NCBI RefSeq assembly: GCF_003634755.1
Contig: NZ_RBXA01000001.1
Coordinates: forward strand, 1,550,001 to 1,614,000
Direction of reading: 5' to 3'
Source of the DNA: Flavobacterium limicola
GTDB taxonomy: Bacteria; Bacteroidota; Bacteroidia; Flavobacteriales; Flavobacteriaceae
DNA: 64,000 nucleotides
The notes under the pieces were generated by a model, which was not told the DNA's origin, did not search any database, and saw only the letters and a program-made list of their open reading frames with translations. Made by a program: the position numbers and the translations under genes. Shown here piece after piece: positions 33,499-42,500 of the stretch; positions within the stretch are counted from its first letter, which is position 1, and every line of letters begins with the position of its first letter.

Positions 33499-34653
33499 TC
33501 AATTATAGAACCGTTTATAAGGCGTGTAAGTGACTACTAATTCTACGATTCTTGTGATAGAATACGAAACTAAGTTGATGAATTTTGTCATTAAAGTGGT
33601 TTTTGTTTTCAATGATTCCAAAGTGATGCGTTGACATTGCGCAATAATTCCGTTGAGGTGCTCCTGAAAACGTGCTGAAAAGGATTCTGATAGGATTTCC
33701 ACATTCATTTCCAGACTTCCGTAGGAGCTCAAATTGTTGAGGTTAAATGAACCAATTGTAGACCAATTGCCATCCACTACAGCAACTTTTCCGTGTAAAA
33801 TGGATTCGTTCCATTCATACAATTCAATGTTATAACTGAGTAGTTTACCGTACAAAAAGCAAGTTGCTCGTCTTGTCAGCGGTAGATCTGATTTTCCCGA
33901 GAGAATTAGTTTGATGGTTACTTTATTTTTCGAAGCTTTTTTCAAGGCTCGAATGATTCTAATTCCGGGAAGAAAATAACTGCCTACAATGATGATTTCT
34001 TTTTTTGCTTGCCGAATGGATTTTATATAACCGTCACATATTTCGTTTTTCCCTTTCAACCAATCATTTTGAAGGATGCGAACAGAAGTATCTTCCTGAA
34101 TATGAAATGCAGATTTTATTTTTTTATTTTTTAAGTGTCTTTTTTTTAAATAAATATCGTGACAAAGCTGTTGAAGTGGTTTGGCAATTCCCCCGTTAAT
34201 TTGAACAGCGTAGTCCAGCCAAGGTTTCTGGGTGGCGGAACCGTGGTATTTATCAGCTATATTTATTCCGCCCACCAGCGCAACTTTTGCATCAGCGACA
34301 ACCACTTTACGATGCAATCTTCGTCCAAGATAAAAGGTATAAGTTGAAAATAAAGGGGCAAAAAAACGAATATTTACACCACTGTATTTCAGTTCTTTTA
34401 TTTGTTCAGCAGGAAAGGTCAAAGAACCCAAACCATCTAGAAGCACATAAATTTCAACCTTACGGAGCGCGGCTTCTTTTAGTGCATTGACGATTCTTTT
34501 TCCAGTTGCATCATTTTCAAAAAGATACATTTGGAGCTGTATTTGAGATTGTGCCTCCCGGATGATAGTTTCTAAACGGGCAAAATAATCTTCGCCACTG
34601 TGCACTAGCTCTAAGTTTTTGGCATTAGTAAAGCTATCGTTAGTTTTTATCAT
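33499..34653 (-). CDS. Phospholipase D family protein, cardiolipin synthase-like
   Basis: 384 residues from the ATG at 34653; the longest frame starts eight codons earlier inside the preceding gene. Two HKD motifs are intact: H114-K116-D121 (HRKVVVAD) and H287-K289-D294 (HGKVAVVD), each followed by the Gly-Gly or Gly-Ser block (GGIN, GSFN). It lacks the N-terminal membrane helices of standard ClsA and so resembles ClsB/ClsC-type enzymes. It probably transfers phosphatidyl groups at the inner membrane. The start overlaps the site-2 protease gene by 14 bases. Confidence 0.85.
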   Translation of the reverse strand: MIKTNDSFTNAKNLELVHSGEDYFARLETIIREAQSQIQLQMYLFENDATGKRIVNALKEAALRKVEIYVLLDGLGSLTFPAEQIKELKYSGVNIRFFAPLFSTYTFYLGRRLHRKVVVADAKVALVGGINIADKYHGSATQKPWLDYAVQINGGIAKPLQQLCHDIYLKKRHLKNKKIKSAFHIQEDTSVRILQNDWLKGKNEICDGYIKSIRQAKKEIIIVGSYFLPGIRIIRALKKASKNKVTIKLILSGKSDLPLTRRATCFLYGKLLSYNIELYEWNESILHGKVAVVDGNWSTIGSFNLNNLSSYGSLEMNVEILSESFSARFQEHLNGIIAQCQRITLESLKTKTTLMTKFINLVSYSITRIVELVVTYTPYKRFYN

Positions 34654-35743
34654 GCGCTTTATTTGTAGTAACCTCATTAATCAAAATGAACTCCATTAGA
34701 TTTTCGATATCTAAAGTTCCGCTGACTTCATTGTTTTCCATAACGAGCATTAACCTTGATTTATTGAGTTGTATGAGTTCAAAAACATTTTCCAAAAGCG
34801 AATTTGCATCGAGAAAAATTAAATTCCGATCCATAACATTATAAATAAATTCCTCTTCGCCTTTTTTGGAGAGTGCTATTATGATTTGGTCACGGTTCAG
34901 TGTTCCGACAGGAGTTCCTTCTTCCATGATTAAAAAATTCTTGTTTTGGCTATTTAAAACTAATGCTACGGCAGTTTTGACGGTGGCATTGGCATCAATT
35001 TTTGGATAGTCTTTCATCACAACATCATGGACTTTAAACCCTTTCAGTATGAATTTCGACTCGGTATAATCCGCTTCAACCTGAGCACCTATGATAACAA
35101 AAATACCAATAAAAACTAAAATAGGCGAGGTGAAAAAACCAAAAAATATAAATCCCAACGCAAGAAATTGACCAATCCGCGCAGAAATTCGGGTAGCTAT
35201 ATTTCGCTGCATCCGGAAGGATAATAAAGCACGTAAAATTCGGCCGCCATCCATTGGAAACGCCGGAATTAAATTAAATAGCGCCAGCCAAAAATTCACT
35301 AAAAAGAAATTCAGAAAGAAATTATTGGCATTGACACCGTTGGATAATTCGGCCATCAATTGTTCCGAAGTATCAGGAATGGTGATAAAAATTCCGGTAA
35401 CAACTGCTAAAGTTATGTTGACCAAAGGTCCTGCAATAGCAACGATTAATTCTTCGATGGGTTTTTCAGGAATTTTTTCGAGTCGCGCCAAACCGCCAAT
35501 GGGTAAAAGTGTGATGTCTTTGGTAATTATGTGGTATCTTTTTGCTGCCAAAGCATGGCCTAATTCATGCATTACAACGGTGATGAAAATACTCAAAATA
35601 AACACAACCGACCATACGATCTGAGTAGCATTTTGACCTGATCGGTAATTAATGAAAATGATAAACAGAATCAGTAAAGAGAATGTCCAGTGAACAAAAA
35701 TACCTATATCTGCTATTTTTCCGAGTTTAAAGGAGCCTTTCAT
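34640..35743 (-). CDS. Site-2 metalloprotease (M50) with C-terminal CBS domains
   Basis: 367 residues from the ATG at 35743 (MKGSFKLGKIADIGIF). The zinc site is HELGH (H59, E60, H63) in a membrane helix, with the third ligand D165 in NLIPAFPMDGG. About six membrane segments are followed by a CBS pair (about 245-360). This SpoIVFB-like class cleaves substrates within the membrane, and the CBS domains bind adenine nucleotides. It is in the stress operon between the D-2-hydroxyacid dehydrogenase and phospholipase D genes. Confidence 0.88.
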   Translation of the reverse strand: MKGSFKLGKIADIGIFVHWTFSLLILFIIFINYRSGQNATQIVWSVVFILSIFITVVMHELGHALAAKRYHIITKDITLLPIGGLARLEKIPEKPIEELIVAIAGPLVNITLAVVTGIFITIPDTSEQLMAELSNGVNANNFFLNFFLVNFWLALFNLIPAFPMDGGRILRALLSFRMQRNIATRISARIGQFLALGFIFFGFFTSPILVFIGIFVIIGAQVEADYTESKFILKGFKVHDVVMKDYPKIDANATVKTAVALVLNSQNKNFLIMEEGTPVGTLNRDQIIIALSKKGEEEFIYNVMDRNLIFLDANSLLENVFELIQLNKSRLMLVMENNEVSGTLDIENLMEFILINEVTTNKAHDKN

Positions 35744-35822
35744 TTGGTGTTTTTTTAATAGTTTATTTTGAAAAATAATCTCGAGAATTCTATTTAAACC
35801 TGAAAACAAACAGCATATTTTA

Positions 35823-36812
35823 TCAACTTATTTCATTTTCAGAAATGCCATTATACGCCCAAGCATTTAAATTGGCAATGGTAGTATGGGCAATTCCTGC
35901 AAGCGTTTCATTAGTCAAAAAACCTTGATGTCCGGTAATCATGACATTGGGATAGGAGCGGAGTTTCAAAAACAAGGTGTCTGTAATAGGAGCTTCGGTA
36001 TGATCTTGAAAAAATATAGAATTTTCGTTTTCATATACGTCTAAACCAACAGCAGCGAGGGTTTTGTTGTCTATTGCTTCTATTAAATCTCCGGTATTTA
36101 CCAATTTTCCACGTGCGGTATTAATGAAAATCATTCCTTTTTTGCATGATGAGAAGGTATTTTTGTCAAACAAAGGATAGGATGATTCGTTCCAAGCTGC
36201 ATGTACGGACAATACATCTGAAGCGGCACAAACGTCCTCTAGCGTCTTATATGAAATTGGGATTTCATTTATCAGTTCCTTGTTTTCTTCGTTATCAAAC
36301 GCGACAATTTTGCAACCAAAACCATGCATAATCCGTGCAAAAGCAGCACCTATTTTTCCAGTTCCAATAATCCCCACTGTTTTTCCATGCAAATCAAAAC
36401 CAACCAAATGATCCATTCGGTAATCTCCAATGTCCATTAATCGCTGTCCTAAAACCAGTTTCCTGTTCAGTGCCAATACCAAACCAACAGCATGTTCAGC
36501 AACCGAATAAGGAGAATAAACCGGAACATTCGCCACCTTTATCGCCATGGATTTTGCTCTTGGAACATCAATTAAATCGGAATGTACAGCACGCAACGCA
36601 ATATATTTCACACCGCAGGTATAGAGTTTTTGCAAAACTGTTTCTGAACCCACATCTGAAGTGAAAAGCGAGACGGCATCAAATCCTTGGGCTAGATGCG
36701 CCGTCTTTTCATTCAAATGCTGCTCAGTAAAAACCAATTCATGATTTCCATGGGCCGCTTTTTCCATAAATGGCTTATCAAAGCCAAAGATGCTGTAGAC
36801 TAATACTTTCAT
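35823..36812 (-). CDS. D-2-hydroxyacid dehydrogenase, D-lactate dehydrogenase-like
   Basis: 329 residues. NAD-binding GTGKIGAAFARIMHGFG (about 150-166), the catalytic Arg in NTARGKLVNTGDL, Glu in DVYENE and His in GHQGFLT are all present. The N-terminus (VLVYSIFGFDKPFMEKA) and ALRAVHSDLIDV-SPYSVAEHAVGLVLALNRKL are typical of fermentative D-lactate dehydrogenases (LdhA type). It converts pyruvate to D-lactate with NADH. It stands two bases from the acyl carrier protein gene, downstream of the pyruvate-type dehydrogenase genes. Confidence 0.88.
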   Translation of the reverse strand: MKVLVYSIFGFDKPFMEKAAHGNHELVFTEQHLNEKTAHLAQGFDAVSLFTSDVGSETVLQKLYTCGVKYIALRAVHSDLIDVPRAKSMAIKVANVPVYSPYSVAEHAVGLVLALNRKLVLGQRLMDIGDYRMDHLVGFDLHGKTVGIIGTGKIGAAFARIMHGFGCKIVAFDNEENKELINEIPISYKTLEDVCAASDVLSVHAAWNESSYPLFDKNTFSSCKKGMIFINTARGKLVNTGDLIEAIDNKTLAAVGLDVYENENSIFFQDHTEAPITDTLFLKLRSYPNVMITGHQGFLTNETLAGIAHTTIANLNAWAYNGISENEIS

Positions 36813-36813
36813 T

Positions 36814-37059
36814 TTATGGTTTTTTATTTTTAATGTAAGCTGTCAGTGCCTGTAATGTGGCTATTTTTCCATAATCTTCTTCTGGAATTTCAATTCCTGT
36901 TTTTTTATTCAATGCAACGATGAATTGCAGCGAATCAAATGAATCAATATTGAGCGTTTCTCTGATGTTTTCATCCGGTTTTAATCTTGATGGTTCCGTA
37001 TCCGGTGCAATTTTTTTCAACAATTGAAAAACAATTTCTTTGATTTCTTCTTCATTCAT
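36814..37059 (-). CDS. Acyl carrier protein
   Basis: 81 residues. The four-helix ACP pattern is clear, with the phosphopantetheine serine at S40 in LNIDSFDSLQF (DSF instead of DSL) and GIEIPEEDYGKIATLQALTAYI after it. Its start overlaps the stop of the E2 gene by four bases. ACPs are used by fatty-acid and polyketide enzymes, but no such enzyme is near, so its job in a 2-oxoacid dehydrogenase operon is unclear. Confidence 0.85.
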   Translation of the reverse strand: MNEEEIKEIVFQLLKKIAPDTEPSRLKPDENIRETLNIDSFDSLQFIVALNKKTGIEIPEEDYGKIATLQALTAYIKNKKP

Positions 37060-38225
37060 AACGCTTCAGGATTTTGTAAATGGTTGTTCAAGGCTACTAG
37101 AAAGCGGCTGCCGGTTAATCCATCCGTGGCACGATGATCCCCCGCCAAAGTCGCGAAAATTGTAGTTCGGATTCCTAACATGCCTTTCTCCGCAAAGGGT
37201 TGTTCTGAAATATTTCCGAAACCAATTATCGCAACCTGTGGCGGATAAATCACCCCAAAAATCGTATCGGCGCCACCATCGCCAATGTTGGTTACTGTAA
37301 TTGTAGCGTCACTCAATTCTGAACTGCGTAGTTTCAAGGCGCGAGCTCTGGGAATAATATCATTTAAAGAAGCCATGATTTCATCTAGATTTTTTAAATC
37401 TGCATTGTGAATCGCGGGAACTATAATTCCTCCGTTGCGCAGCGAAACCACAAAACCGATATGAATTTCTTTTTTTAGCTGTAAACCGTTTTGCCAAACC
37501 GCATTCAATTCCGGAAAATCAGTCAATGCTTTAGCGGTTGCTTTGATGAGCAGCACAACGGGAAGCAATCGTTCTTGAACTGATTTTTCCTTATTTTTGG
37601 CTATCAGCCAATCAATTGATTTTGTTATATCTATTTTTTTCTCTAGGTAATAATGTGGAATTTCTCGTTTCGATTTGCTCATTGCCGACGCTATTGCTGT
37701 ACGAACCGCCTCAATTTGTGCGAGTGTTTTTGCGTCATCAGGAGGAAATTTTTCCGCTTTTGGAAGTTGCTCTTTTTGAGTTGCCAATGCTTGTTCCACA
37801 TCGTCTTTCGTAATCACGCCATTTTCCCCCGTTCCTTTTATTTGCGAAAGATCAATATGATTTTCTGCAGCAATTCGCCTTGCCAGTGGGGAAGCTTTTA
37901 TTGAAAACACTTCTGTTTTTTCTTCTATAGGTTGTAAGGCAATTGGCTTTTCTGATGTTGCTTTTCCTTTTTTGGTTTCCAATGCCGCTACGCTGGGATC
38001 AATCAATGCCATTACCGTTCCCACAGGGACTTTAGTTCCTTCCTGTATCAGTAATTCTCCGATTGTTCCTTCATCAAAAACCTCAATTTCTATAAGTCCT
38101 TTCTGCGTTTCCACTTCGGCAATGATATCGCCACGCTGAACCTTATCGCCTGGTTTTTTCTTCCATTCGATGAGAGTTCCAGCTTCCATATCAGCGCCTA
38201 AATTTGGCATTTGAAATTCAATCAT
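37056..38225 (-). CDS. 2-oxoacid dehydrogenase E2 (dihydrolipoyl acyltransferase)
   Basis: 389 residues. One lipoyl domain (1-76, lipoyl-lysine K42 in [10 protein letters not shown]), a peripheral subunit-binding domain (about 110-147: [28 protein letters not shown]) and the catalytic domain ending with H364-x-x-x-D368 in DHRATDG. The core of a PDH-like or acetoin dehydrogenase-like complex. It starts inside the 3' end of the E1-beta gene (8-base overlap). E3 is not in the operon; lpdA is at about 56 kb. Confidence 0.92.
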   Translation of the reverse strand: MIEFQMPNLGADMEAGTLIEWKKKPGDKVQRGDIIAEVETQKGLIEIEVFDEGTIGELLIQEGTKVPVGTVMALIDPSVAALETKKGKATSEKPIALQPIEEKTEVFSIKASPLARRIAAENHIDLSQIKGTGENGVITKDDVEQALATQKEQLPKAEKFPPDDAKTLAQIEAVRTAIASAMSKSKREIPHYYLEKKIDITKSIDWLIAKNKEKSVQERLLPVVLLIKATAKALTDFPELNAVWQNGLQLKKEIHIGFVVSLRNGGIIVPAIHNADLKNLDEIMASLNDIIPRARALKLRSSELSDATITVTNIGDGGADTIFGVIYPPQVAIIGFGNISEQPFAEKGMLGIRTTIFATLAGDHRATDGLTGSRFLVALNNHLQNPEAL

Positions 38226-39216
38226 GACGGATCATTTTTTTTACTGCATTTACAATATCATTTTTCTGCGGGATCGCAGCTTCTTCCAGATGTGCAGGGT
38301 AGGGAATGGGAACTTCTACACCGCACAATCGCTGTACGGGAGCATCCAAATCATAAAATGCCTTTTCCATAATTCGTGCACTAATTTCTGATGAGATACT
38401 GACCGAACGCCACGCATCTTCAACAATCAAAACCCGATGCGTTTTTGCAACCGATTCCAGAAATGTACGTTCATCCAAAGGTCGTAACACACGCAAATCA
38501 ATAACTTCGGCATCGATTCCCACCAAAGCTAATTCGGTGGCAGCTTCCAGACTTTTATAAACGCCCGTTCCATATGTGATAATTGTGATAGCAGATCCTT
38601 CGCGTAACACTTTGGCTTTTAAAATATCTATAAATCCTATATCTGCGGCAATTTCTTTTTCGAGATTAAGCATCAGCGTGTATTCAAACAGCAAGACGGG
38701 ATCCGGACTTTGCAAAGCAGCACGCAACATTCCCCGTGCATCCTCATGCGTTCCCACTGATAAGACAATTAATCCCGGAATGTGTGCATAAAACGGTTCC
38801 CAACTGTGCGAATGTTGTGCTGCCAGTTGACGGCCAATTCCGCAACCCATCCGGATAACCATTGGGACATGGATTTGGCCGCCTGACATGTGCAACAATG
38901 TCGCCGCATTATTTACAATTTGGTCCATGGCCAACAAACTGAAGTTGACGGTCATCACCTCAATAATGGGTTTCATTCCCGCCATAGCCGCCCCGATTCC
39001 GGCTCCTACAAAACCTGCTTCAGATAGTGGGACATCCATAATACGGTCTGCACCAAACTCCTGCAATAATCCTTTGCTTACCGCAAAAGCGCCTCCATAA
39101 CGGCCCACATCTTCGCCCATCAAAAAGACGTTTTCGTCATTTTGCAATGCATCCCGAAGGCCTTGTTTCAACGCTTCGCGATACGTAAGGGTTATTGTGC
39201 TGGTACTGTTGTCCAT
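38218..39216 (-). CDS. 2-oxoacid dehydrogenase E1 component, beta subunit
   Basis: 332 residues. The transketolase-like pyrimidine and C-terminal domains are recognisable: [65 protein letters not shown] and [14 protein letters not shown]. It pairs with E1-alpha upstream to form the thiamine-diphosphate-dependent decarboxylase. The substrate (pyruvate, branched-chain 2-oxoacids or acetoin) is uncertain; the HSHSWEP loop is like PDH/acetoin forms. Confidence 0.92.
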   Translation of the reverse strand: MDNSTSTITLTYREALKQGLRDALQNDENVFLMGEDVGRYGGAFAVSKGLLQEFGADRIMDVPLSEAGFVGAGIGAAMAGMKPIIEVMTVNFSLLAMDQIVNNAATLLHMSGGQIHVPMVIRMGCGIGRQLAAQHSHSWEPFYAHIPGLIVLSVGTHEDARGMLRAALQSPDPVLLFEYTLMLNLEKEIAADIGFIDILKAKVLREGSAITIITYGTGVYKSLEAATELALVGIDAEVIDLRVLRPLDERTFLESVAKTHRVLIVEDAWRSVSISSEISARIMEKAFYDLDAPVQRLCGVEVPIPYPAHLEEAAIPQKNDIVNAVKKMIRHD

Positions 39217-39235
39217 GATGCCAATCGATTAGGGA

Positions 39236-39508
39236 TTAAATAACAAATTGTTTGTTTTTCCAACGTTTCAATGCGGGTAAAATATTCAAAGCTTTTTGAA
39301 CCATATATGCAGGAAGCTTTTTTTTCTCCATGTGCATTTTTACTGCATCTTTCATTTCTTCTAAGTTCATATCCGGGTTTTTGAAGTTACTGTCTTCATA
39401 ACAATACCGGCAATAATCATTTGTTTTTAGGCCGTTATTTTCGGTTCCTTTCGCGTCTTCTGTAGTTAGTGGCATTCCGCAACTTTGACAAAAATGTGTA
39501 TTTTCCAT
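39236..39508 (-). CDS. Small zinc-ribbon protein, copy B
   Basis: 90 residues with four metal-binding cysteines in CQSCGMPL and YCRYCYEDS, a DUF/zinc_ribbon_2 pattern, followed by a helical tail (NLEEMKDAVKMHMEKK). Very similar to copy A upstream. It lies between the E1-alpha and E1-beta genes. Function unknown. Copies A and B look like a recent tandem duplication. Confidence 0.8.
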   Translation of the reverse strand: MENTHFCQSCGMPLTTEDAKGTENNGLKTNDYCRYCYEDSNFKNPDMNLEEMKDAVKMHMEKKKLPAYMVQKALNILPALKRWKNKQFVI

Positions 39509-39511
39509 GTG

Positions 39512-39656
39512 TGTTGATTTAAATAGTTAGCTTTCTTTCTGTATGTGGTTTCTAATTTATTTTTCGTGTACACCATTTTGTCAATGGGCTCATAAGAACC
39601 AGATTTCGGCTTCCGCAAAAGGAACTCCGTTCTGGATTCTACTTTTAACTTCTGGA
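39512..39656 (-). pseudogene. Decayed 3' end of a second E1-alpha gene
   Basis: Between the two zinc-ribbon copies the minus strand encodes, with one frameshift, NPEVKSRIQNG...FAEA and then SGSYEPIDKMVYTK. This matches the end of the E1-alpha gene (FKSKIENK...DFAEAGTWEPLDQLTKFVYSE). It lacks the rest of the gene and a start. It marks the breakpoint of a tandem duplication of E1-alpha tail plus zinc ribbon. Confidence 0.7.
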
Positions 39657-39917
39657 TTAATTACTTTTCCACCGTTTTAATGCTGGTAGTATGTTTACCG
39701 CTTTTTGAATTGCATATTCATCAAGTTCTAATTTTTTCATTTGATTTTTCACGTTATTTTTCATGTCTTCTAAATTCATTTTTGGATTCTTAAAGGCCCC
39801 ATCTTCATAACAGTATTTGCAATATTCATTGCTTTTTAAACCGTTTTTCTCCGTTCCTTTCACAGCTTCGGTGTCCAGTGGCATGCCACAACTTTGACAA
39901 ATTATTTTATTTTCCAT
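39657..39917 (-). CDS. Small zinc-ribbon protein, copy A
   Basis: 86 residues. CQSCGMPL and YCKYCYEDG supply the four cysteines. The helical tail ends ILPALKRWKSN, like copy B. It lies 12 bases after the E1-alpha gene and is presumably the ancestral copy, because the remnant next to copy B is an E1-alpha tail. Confidence 0.8.
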   Translation of the reverse strand: MENKIICQSCGMPLDTEAVKGTEKNGLKSNEYCKYCYEDGAFKNPKMNLEDMKNNVKNQMKKLELDEYAIQKAVNILPALKRWKSN

Positions 39918-39929
39918 GATTTTAAATTA

Positions 39930-40925
39930 TTAGTTTGCCGTTTCACTGTATACAAATTTTGTTAGTTGGTCTAACGGTTCCCAAGTTCCTGCTTCCGCAA
40001 AATCGACTGCGATGGCTATTTTGTTTTCAATTTTACTCTTAAAAGCAGCAATTTCCTCATCTGTTATCCATTGCTTTTGCAAAAGAAACTGTTCGAATTG
40101 TGGAATAGGATCTCTTTTTTTCCATTCTTCGACTTCTTTTTTATCCCGATATAATTCTGCATCAAACATCGAGTGTGCCCGAAAACGATACGTATTGCAA
40201 ACTAATAAATATGGCTTTCCACTGCTTCTTACTTTCGCGGTAGCAATATTTGCAGCAGCAATCACAGCCAACAAATCCATTCCATCTACGGCAACAGATT
40301 CAATTCCGTAAGCAGCTCCTTTTTTTTCCAGTTCTGTTACTGCATGCGAATATTTTATCGCAGTTCCCATCGCATACAAATTATTCTCACAAACAAACAA
40401 AACGGGTACTTCCCAAAGTGCCGCTAAATTCAGGCTTTCATGAAAGGTACCTTCGGCAGCTGCTCCTTCTCCAAAAAAGCAACAAGTAAGGTTCGTTTTC
40501 TTTTGTTTTTTTGTTGCCAAAGCCATTCCAACAGCAAGTGGAAGATGGCCGGACACAATCGCATTGCCACCATAAAATCGGTTTACCACATCAAATAAAT
40601 GCATCGAGCCTCCACGACCTCGGCAGCAGCCTTGCATTTTACCATACATTTCGGCCATGATACTATCAGGATCAATACCTCTAGCTAGTGCATGACCGTG
40701 TTCCCGATACGTACACAATAAATTATCATCTTCCCTCAGCGCCTGAATTACGCCTACAGCAACCGCTTCTTCGCCAATGTACAAATGCAGAAAACCACGA
40801 ATTTTCGCTTTCGTATATTGCTCTGCTGCTTTTTCTTCAAAGCGTCTTATGAGCAGCATTTGATACAAAAAAAGTAATCCTCTTTTGGCATCCATCGGTT
40901 GTGGTTCTGTCGTTGATTGTACCAT
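39930..40925 (-). CDS. 2-oxoacid dehydrogenase E1 component, alpha subunit
   Basis: 331 residues. The thiamine-diphosphate motif GEGAAAEGTFHESLNLAALWEVPVLFVCENN (about 160-190) with the usual GDG-x-N pattern in GEG...N form is present, preceded by GRGGSMHLFD and the GGNAIVSGHLPLAVGMAL loop. Y-G-N-x-x-A-M-G and YRFRAHSMFD near the C-terminus are typical of PDH/acetoin E1-alpha. It is the first gene of the E1-E2 block and follows HtrA. Confidence 0.92.
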   Translation of the reverse strand: MVQSTTEPQPMDAKRGLLFLYQMLLIRRFEEKAAEQYTKAKIRGFLHLYIGEEAVAVGVIQALREDDNLLCTYREHGHALARGIDPDSIMAEMYGKMQGCCRGRGGSMHLFDVVNRFYGGNAIVSGHLPLAVGMALATKKQKKTNLTCCFFGEGAAAEGTFHESLNLAALWEVPVLFVCENNLYAMGTAIKYSHAVTELEKKGAAYGIESVAVDGMDLLAVIAAANIATAKVRSSGKPYLLVCNTYRFRAHSMFDAELYRDKKEVEEWKKRDPIPQFEQFLLQKQWITDEEIAAFKSKIENKIAIAVDFAEAGTWEPLDQLTKFVYSETAN

Positions 40926-40936
40926 TTTTTATAGTT

Positions 40937-42454
40937 TTATAATCCAAAAGCATAATAGTAATACGTAGGATCGCCGGCATATTTTCCTTCGAGCATGATG
41001 CCGCGTTCTTGTGCTGCAACGGCATCCACGAAGGATTGAACTGATGAAACTGCCCTGTTATTGACTGATGTAATTACGAATCCGTTACGTATACCGGTGA
41101 ATCTTTTTATTTTTCCATCAAATAGTTTGGTGATTTTGAGTCCGTTTTTTACATTATACATTTTTTGGTCTTCCTTAGTAATTGGACTCAACTCAACTCC
41201 CAAATCTTTCAGCAATTCTATATTTTTACTTTTTGTAAGTTCTGGGGTTGCTTCCTGTTTTTTCAGTGTGGCAATCAGTTCTTTTTTCTCATTACCGTTT
41301 CTGATGAGTGTGATTTTTACTTTTTCACCCGGACGTTTTCGCATGATGATTTCCTGTAATTTTGAAGCCGAAGCGGTTTCTATATTATCAATGCTGATGA
41401 TGACATCTTTCTCTTTTACACCTGCTTCTTTCGCCGCACCACTTACAGTGACGCTGTCAATATAAACTCCATTAGCACGGTCAATTTTTATTTCCTTTGC
41501 TAATGTGCTGTTCAAATCGCGTATGCTTATTCCTAAAATTCCCCTGTGTACAGAGCCAAAATTCATTAGATCATCCGCTACTTTTTTTACAATATCTACA
41601 GGAATTGCAAACGCATAGCCCGCATAAACTCCTGTTGGCGTTGCTATTGCGGTATTTATACCAATGAGTTTTCCTTCCAGTGTCACTAATGCGCCGCCGC
41701 TATTGCCTGGATTTACCGCTGCATCAGTTTGTATGAAGGATTCTATGGCGCCTTGATCGCTTAGAATATTGATGTTTCGGGCTTTGGCACTGACAATTCC
41801 TGCCGTTACCGTCGATGCCAGATTAAATGGATTTCCTACCGCTACGACCCATTCTCCCACTTCAATAGTGTCACTGTCGCCGTAGCGTATAAATGAAAGG
41901 TTGCTTTCTTTGATTTTAAGGAGAGCAAGATCAGTTTGAGGATCATTTCCGATAACTTTTGCAGGATAGGATCGTCCATCGAACAAAGTGATATTTATTT
42001 CATCGGCATTTTTTACCACATGATTGTTGGTTATGATGTACCCGTCAGGAGTCAGAATTACCCCAGATCCGCTCCCGACCACAGTTTCGGAATTGTAATG
42101 TGGTGACTGCGGTAGTTGAAACCTAAATTCCCTGAAAAAAGGATCGTCCCTAAAAAAATCTTTGAGTGGGTCTGGAATGTTATAAAATTTATCTTCACCC
42201 TCGTATTGAAGGGTTTGTGGTTTGAAACTGCACTTGATATGAACAACTCCAGGCGTAGCTATTTTGGCTGCCATTCTGAAATCGACATTGCCTGAATAGG
42301 AAATTTTTTCGGGAACAAGTGCGGCGCTTTTCTGGATCGATTCTATGTCCGTTTCATTATTCTTATTTTGAGCTTCGCATCCTTGAAATAGAATAAGAAG
42401 TACAAATAGAAAAACAGTTTGGTTTTGTAGTTTTATTTTTTGGAAAGGTATCAT
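40937..42454 (-). CDS. HtrA/DegP-family serine protease, lipoprotein
   Basis: 505 residues. A lipobox (LFQGC, Cys26) makes it a lipid-anchored envelope protease. The catalytic triad is H145 (NNHVV), D175 (DLALL) and S252 (GNSGGA). It continues with a first PDZ domain (about 290-380) and a second PDZ-like segment (GLKITKLFDGKIKRFTGIRNG). It degrades or refolds misfolded envelope proteins. It lies between acetyl-CoA synthetase and E1-alpha on the same strand, an unusual context that fits a stress operon. Confidence 0.9.
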   Translation of the reverse strand: MIPFQKIKLQNQTVFLFVLLILFQGCEAQNKNNETDIESIQKSAALVPEKISYSGNVDFRMAAKIATPGVVHIKCSFKPQTLQYEGEDKFYNIPDPLKDFFRDDPFFREFRFQLPQSPHYNSETVVGSGSGVILTPDGYIITNNHVVKNADEINITLFDGRSYPAKVIGNDPQTDLALLKIKESNLSFIRYGDSDTIEVGEWVVAVGNPFNLASTVTAGIVSAKARNINILSDQGAIESFIQTDAAVNPGNSGGALVTLEGKLIGINTAIATPTGVYAGYAFAIPVDIVKKVADDLMNFGSVHRGILGISIRDLNSTLAKEIKIDRANGVYIDSVTVSGAAKEAGVKEKDVIISIDNIETASASKLQEIIMRKRPGEKVKITLIRNGNEKKELIATLKKQEATPELTKSKNIELLKDLGVELSPITKEDQKMYNVKNGLKITKLFDGKIKRFTGIRNGFVITSVNNRAVSSVQSFVDAVAAQERGIMLEGKYAGDPTYYYYAFGL

Positions 42455-42500
42455 GGCTGAAATTGATTAGTGAAAATTAATTTTTGATGACTTTTATATT

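Noticed and set aside
33499..34653. Phospholipase-D gene as a possible retron effector
   Set aside because: It overlaps the site-2 protease gene upstream and belongs to the stress operon, and a 184-base gap separates it from the retron unit. It is a normal cardiolipin synthase-like protein. Kept as a weak alternative only.
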